Shown: one piece after another, positions 62,701-64,000 of the stretch
How positions within the stretch are numbered: the first letter of the stretch is position 1
Layout: every line of letters starts with the position of its first letter
DNA from: Campylobacteraceae bacterium
GTDB taxonomy: Bacteria > Campylobacterota > Campylobacteria > Campylobacterales > Sulfurovaceae
Length of the DNA stretch: 64,000 nt
NCBI GenBank assembly: GCA_027100635.1
Contig: JAMOOQ010000012.1
Coordinates: 1 to 64,000, forward strand
Reading direction: 5' to 3'
Translations under genes and position numbers: made by a program
Notes under the pieces: model-generated
What the model saw: only the letters and a program-made list of their open reading frames with translations
Told to the model about the DNA's origin: nothing
The model's database searches: none

Positions 62701-63441
62701 ATGGGAATAGAACTTATTATAATAGGAGTTATTATCGGTATTATATCAGGATTCTTTGGAATTGGTGGAGGGATGATTTTAGTCCCTCTACTACTTATTA
62801 TTGGATTTGATATAAATACAACTGTTGGAATATCTATTATACAAATGGTTTTCACATCAGTATATGGCTCTTATTTAAATTATAAGAAAGGCTCATTAGA
62901 AATTAATGATGGTATTTTTATTGGTATTGGTGGTTTTATTGGTGGATTTGGTGGCTCTTTATTAACTCCTTTTATCCCAAGTGAAATTTTAAAATATCTA
63001 TTTCTTTTAATAATACTATTTGCAATTTTTAAACTAATCTTTTCAAAAGAGAAAAAAGATGAAGTTATGAATAATTCTATCTCTTGGCTACTTCTTCTAA
63101 CTATTGGAGTTATTATTGGAGTATTTGCAATTACTCTAGGAATAGGTGGTTCTGTTATGCTTACACCCATTTTGGCAGGAATTTTACACTATCCAATTAA
63201 AAAAGCAATTAGTGCTGGTTTATTTTTTGTTGTATTTTCTTCAATGGCAGGATTAATAGGAAGATTAACTAGTAATAATATTGATTTAGAAAATGGTCTC
63301 ATTGTTGCAATATCTTCACTCTTCGGAGTTTTTATTGGAATATGGTTTAAAGATCATATAACAAGTAAGAATCATAAGAATTTACTTATTTTGTTGTATC
63401 TTATTACTTTATTTATGATGATAAAAAAGATGTGGTTTTAA
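62701..63441 (+). CDS. TauE/SafE family sulfite/anion exporter-like permease
   Basis: 246 residues with about seven to eight membrane helices and two repeated Gly-rich signatures: GIISGFFGIGGGMILVPLL and GVFAITLGIGGSVMLTPIL. Family members export sulfite or organosulfonates. Only three bases separate it from ctsF, so it is probably read from the same transcript. The substrate is unknown. Confidence 0.9.
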   Translation: MGIELIIIGVIIGIISGFFGIGGGMILVPLLLIIGFDINTTVGISIIQMVFTSVYGSYLNYKKGSLEINDGIFIGIGGFIGGFGGSLLTPFIPSEILKYLFLLIILFAIFKLIFSKEKKDEVMNNSISWLLLLTIGVIIGVFAITLGIGGSVMLTPILAGILHYPIKKAISAGLFFVVFSSMAGLIGRLTSNNIDLENGLIVAISSLFGVFIGIWFKDHITSKNHKNLLILLYLITLFMMIKKMWF

Positions 63442-63505
63442 AAAAAAGATACTCTAATATAAATTAGAGTAAAATTATCTTATTTAAAATATAGAAAAGG
63501 CTAAT

Positions 63506-63907
63506 ATGTTATTAACAAGAGCTAGTGAGTATGCATTATTATCATTGGGAAAGATACAAAGTTCAAATGTACCAATGGGTGCAGAATTGATAGCCAATGA
63601 GTTAAGTATTCCAAAGAGTTTTTTGGCAAAAATTCTTCAAAATCTTGCAAAACATGGTATTTTAGAGTCTCGTAAAGGGGCTCATGGTGGATTTTTTTTA
63701 GCAAGAAAGGTTGATGAAATTACAATATATAGTATTATCTTAGCAGCAGAGGGAAAAGCTCCTGCTATTTTTGATTGTACTCAATATAGTGATACTTGTC
63801 CAAATGGTACAATAGGAACATGCTATATATCACCTTTTTTAGCAAAATTTCAATCTAAGATAGATGGTTTTTTATATGAATTAACACTAGGAGATATACT
63901 TAAATGA
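63506..63907 (+). CDS. Rrf2-family Fe-S transcription regulator
   Basis: 133 residues: winged-helix DNA-binding domain (ASEYALLSLGKI, LAKILQNLAKHGILESRKG) with the GAHGGFFLA turn, and three cysteines C91, C98 and C106 (FDCTQYSD, TCPNG, GTCYI) that fit Rrf2 [Fe-S] ligands. A NsrR/IscR-like redox or NO sensor. Its stop overlaps the following gene (ATGA), so the two are in one operon. The target is unknown. Confidence 0.88.
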   Translation: MLLTRASEYALLSLGKIQSSNVPMGAELIANELSIPKSFLAKILQNLAKHGILESRKGAHGGFFLARKVDEITIYSIILAAEGKAPAIFDCTQYSDTCPNGTIGTCYISPFLAKFQSKIDGFLYELTLGDILK

Positions 63908-64000
63908 TAAAATTATTACACCTTTCACATATTGATTTAGATGGATATGGATGTCAATACTTAACTAGTAAGTATTTTAAAAATATTAATTGTTATAATG
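63904..64000 (+). CDS. DHH-family phosphoesterase, start only (runs off window)
   Basis: 32 codons visible from ATG at 63904. LLHLSHIDLDGYGCQ contains the H-x-D-x-D-G start motif of DHH phosphoesterases (oligoribonuclease- or RecJ-like). It overlaps the Rrf2 stop by four bases. The rest is beyond the window, so the exact class is open. Confidence 0.65.
   Translation, partial: MIKLLHLSHIDLDGYGCQYLTSKYFKNINCYN

Overview
The window is a 64 kb AT-rich segment of a Campylobacterota (epsilonproteobacterial) chromosome, probably from a free-living, sulfur- or nitrogen-respiring relative of Sulfurimonas, Sulfurovum or Arcobacter. The phylum call rests on base composition and on gene sets arranged as in Helicobacter/Campylobacter: rsmA next to RNase J, mfd next to a bactofilin, hom-aminotransferase-membrane protein-SpoU methylase-rsmI-rpmE, hslV-hslU-era, and rnr-holA. 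The genus cannot be fixed from the sequence alone. I saw no tRNA, rRNA or CRISPR array.

Layout. 1-5768 (minus): end of a surface-polysaccharide locus with a four-gene dTDP-L-rhamnose pathway (rfbABCD order A-C-D-B), an ABC exporter permease (wzm) and an edge-truncated sulfotransferase-like protein with a 63-bp tandem repeat. 5869-13828 (plus): HtrA-type protease, nadD-rsfS, rsmA, RNase J, rluB, a CAP-domain lipoprotein and hemW. 13837-17535 (minus): hydrolase, pgsA and a metallo-beta-lactamase/GAF/HD-GYP fusion. 17653-21062 (plus): periplasmic thioredoxin, rnr, holA. 21180-29073: octaheme cytochrome c, a dead transposase fragment, an orphan RND pump and an SQR-like flavoprotein with ccoG. 29218-32258 (plus): moaC, DUF493, sppA, moeA. 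32644-34335: an accessory AAA-ATPase/PD-(D/E)XK protein flanked by repeats. 34724-44145 (minus): mfd, bactofilin, hom, aminotransferase, RodZ-like protein, two rRNA methylases, L31, DJ-1 protein. 44237-53758 (plus): DUF2207 protein, truncated RluA, rpsF-ssb-rpsR, a lipoprotein subtilase, rplI-hslV-hslU-era. 53860-63441 (plus): an eight-gene type II secretion/MSHA-pilus/Cts competence-type machine followed by a TauE/SafE permease. 63506-64000: Rrf2 regulator and the start of a DHH phosphoesterase.

The most unusual feature is a set of small dispersed palindromic repeats. One 27-bp family (ends TAGATTC and GAATGAC, with a variable complementary stem and a TCAAG-like centre) occurs at least nine times. 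It does not stay between genes: it sits in frame inside rfbB, carries the stop codons of both convergent genes hemW and the 13837-14556 hydrolase, and carries the stop codon of rnr. A second family (GGGCAACC/GGTTGCCC) carries the stop codon of mfd. A third (TTTAGCCTC/GGAGCTAAAGC) is scattered between genes. A 64-bp perfect inverted repeat beside the accessory ATPase gene contains one of these elements in each arm.

The second point of interest is the MshI-J-K-L-M-N-E-G-like gene order. It also matches the Campylobacter cts transformation genes R-D-P-X-E-F, with a perfect 32-bp palindrome just upstream and no pilin gene in view.
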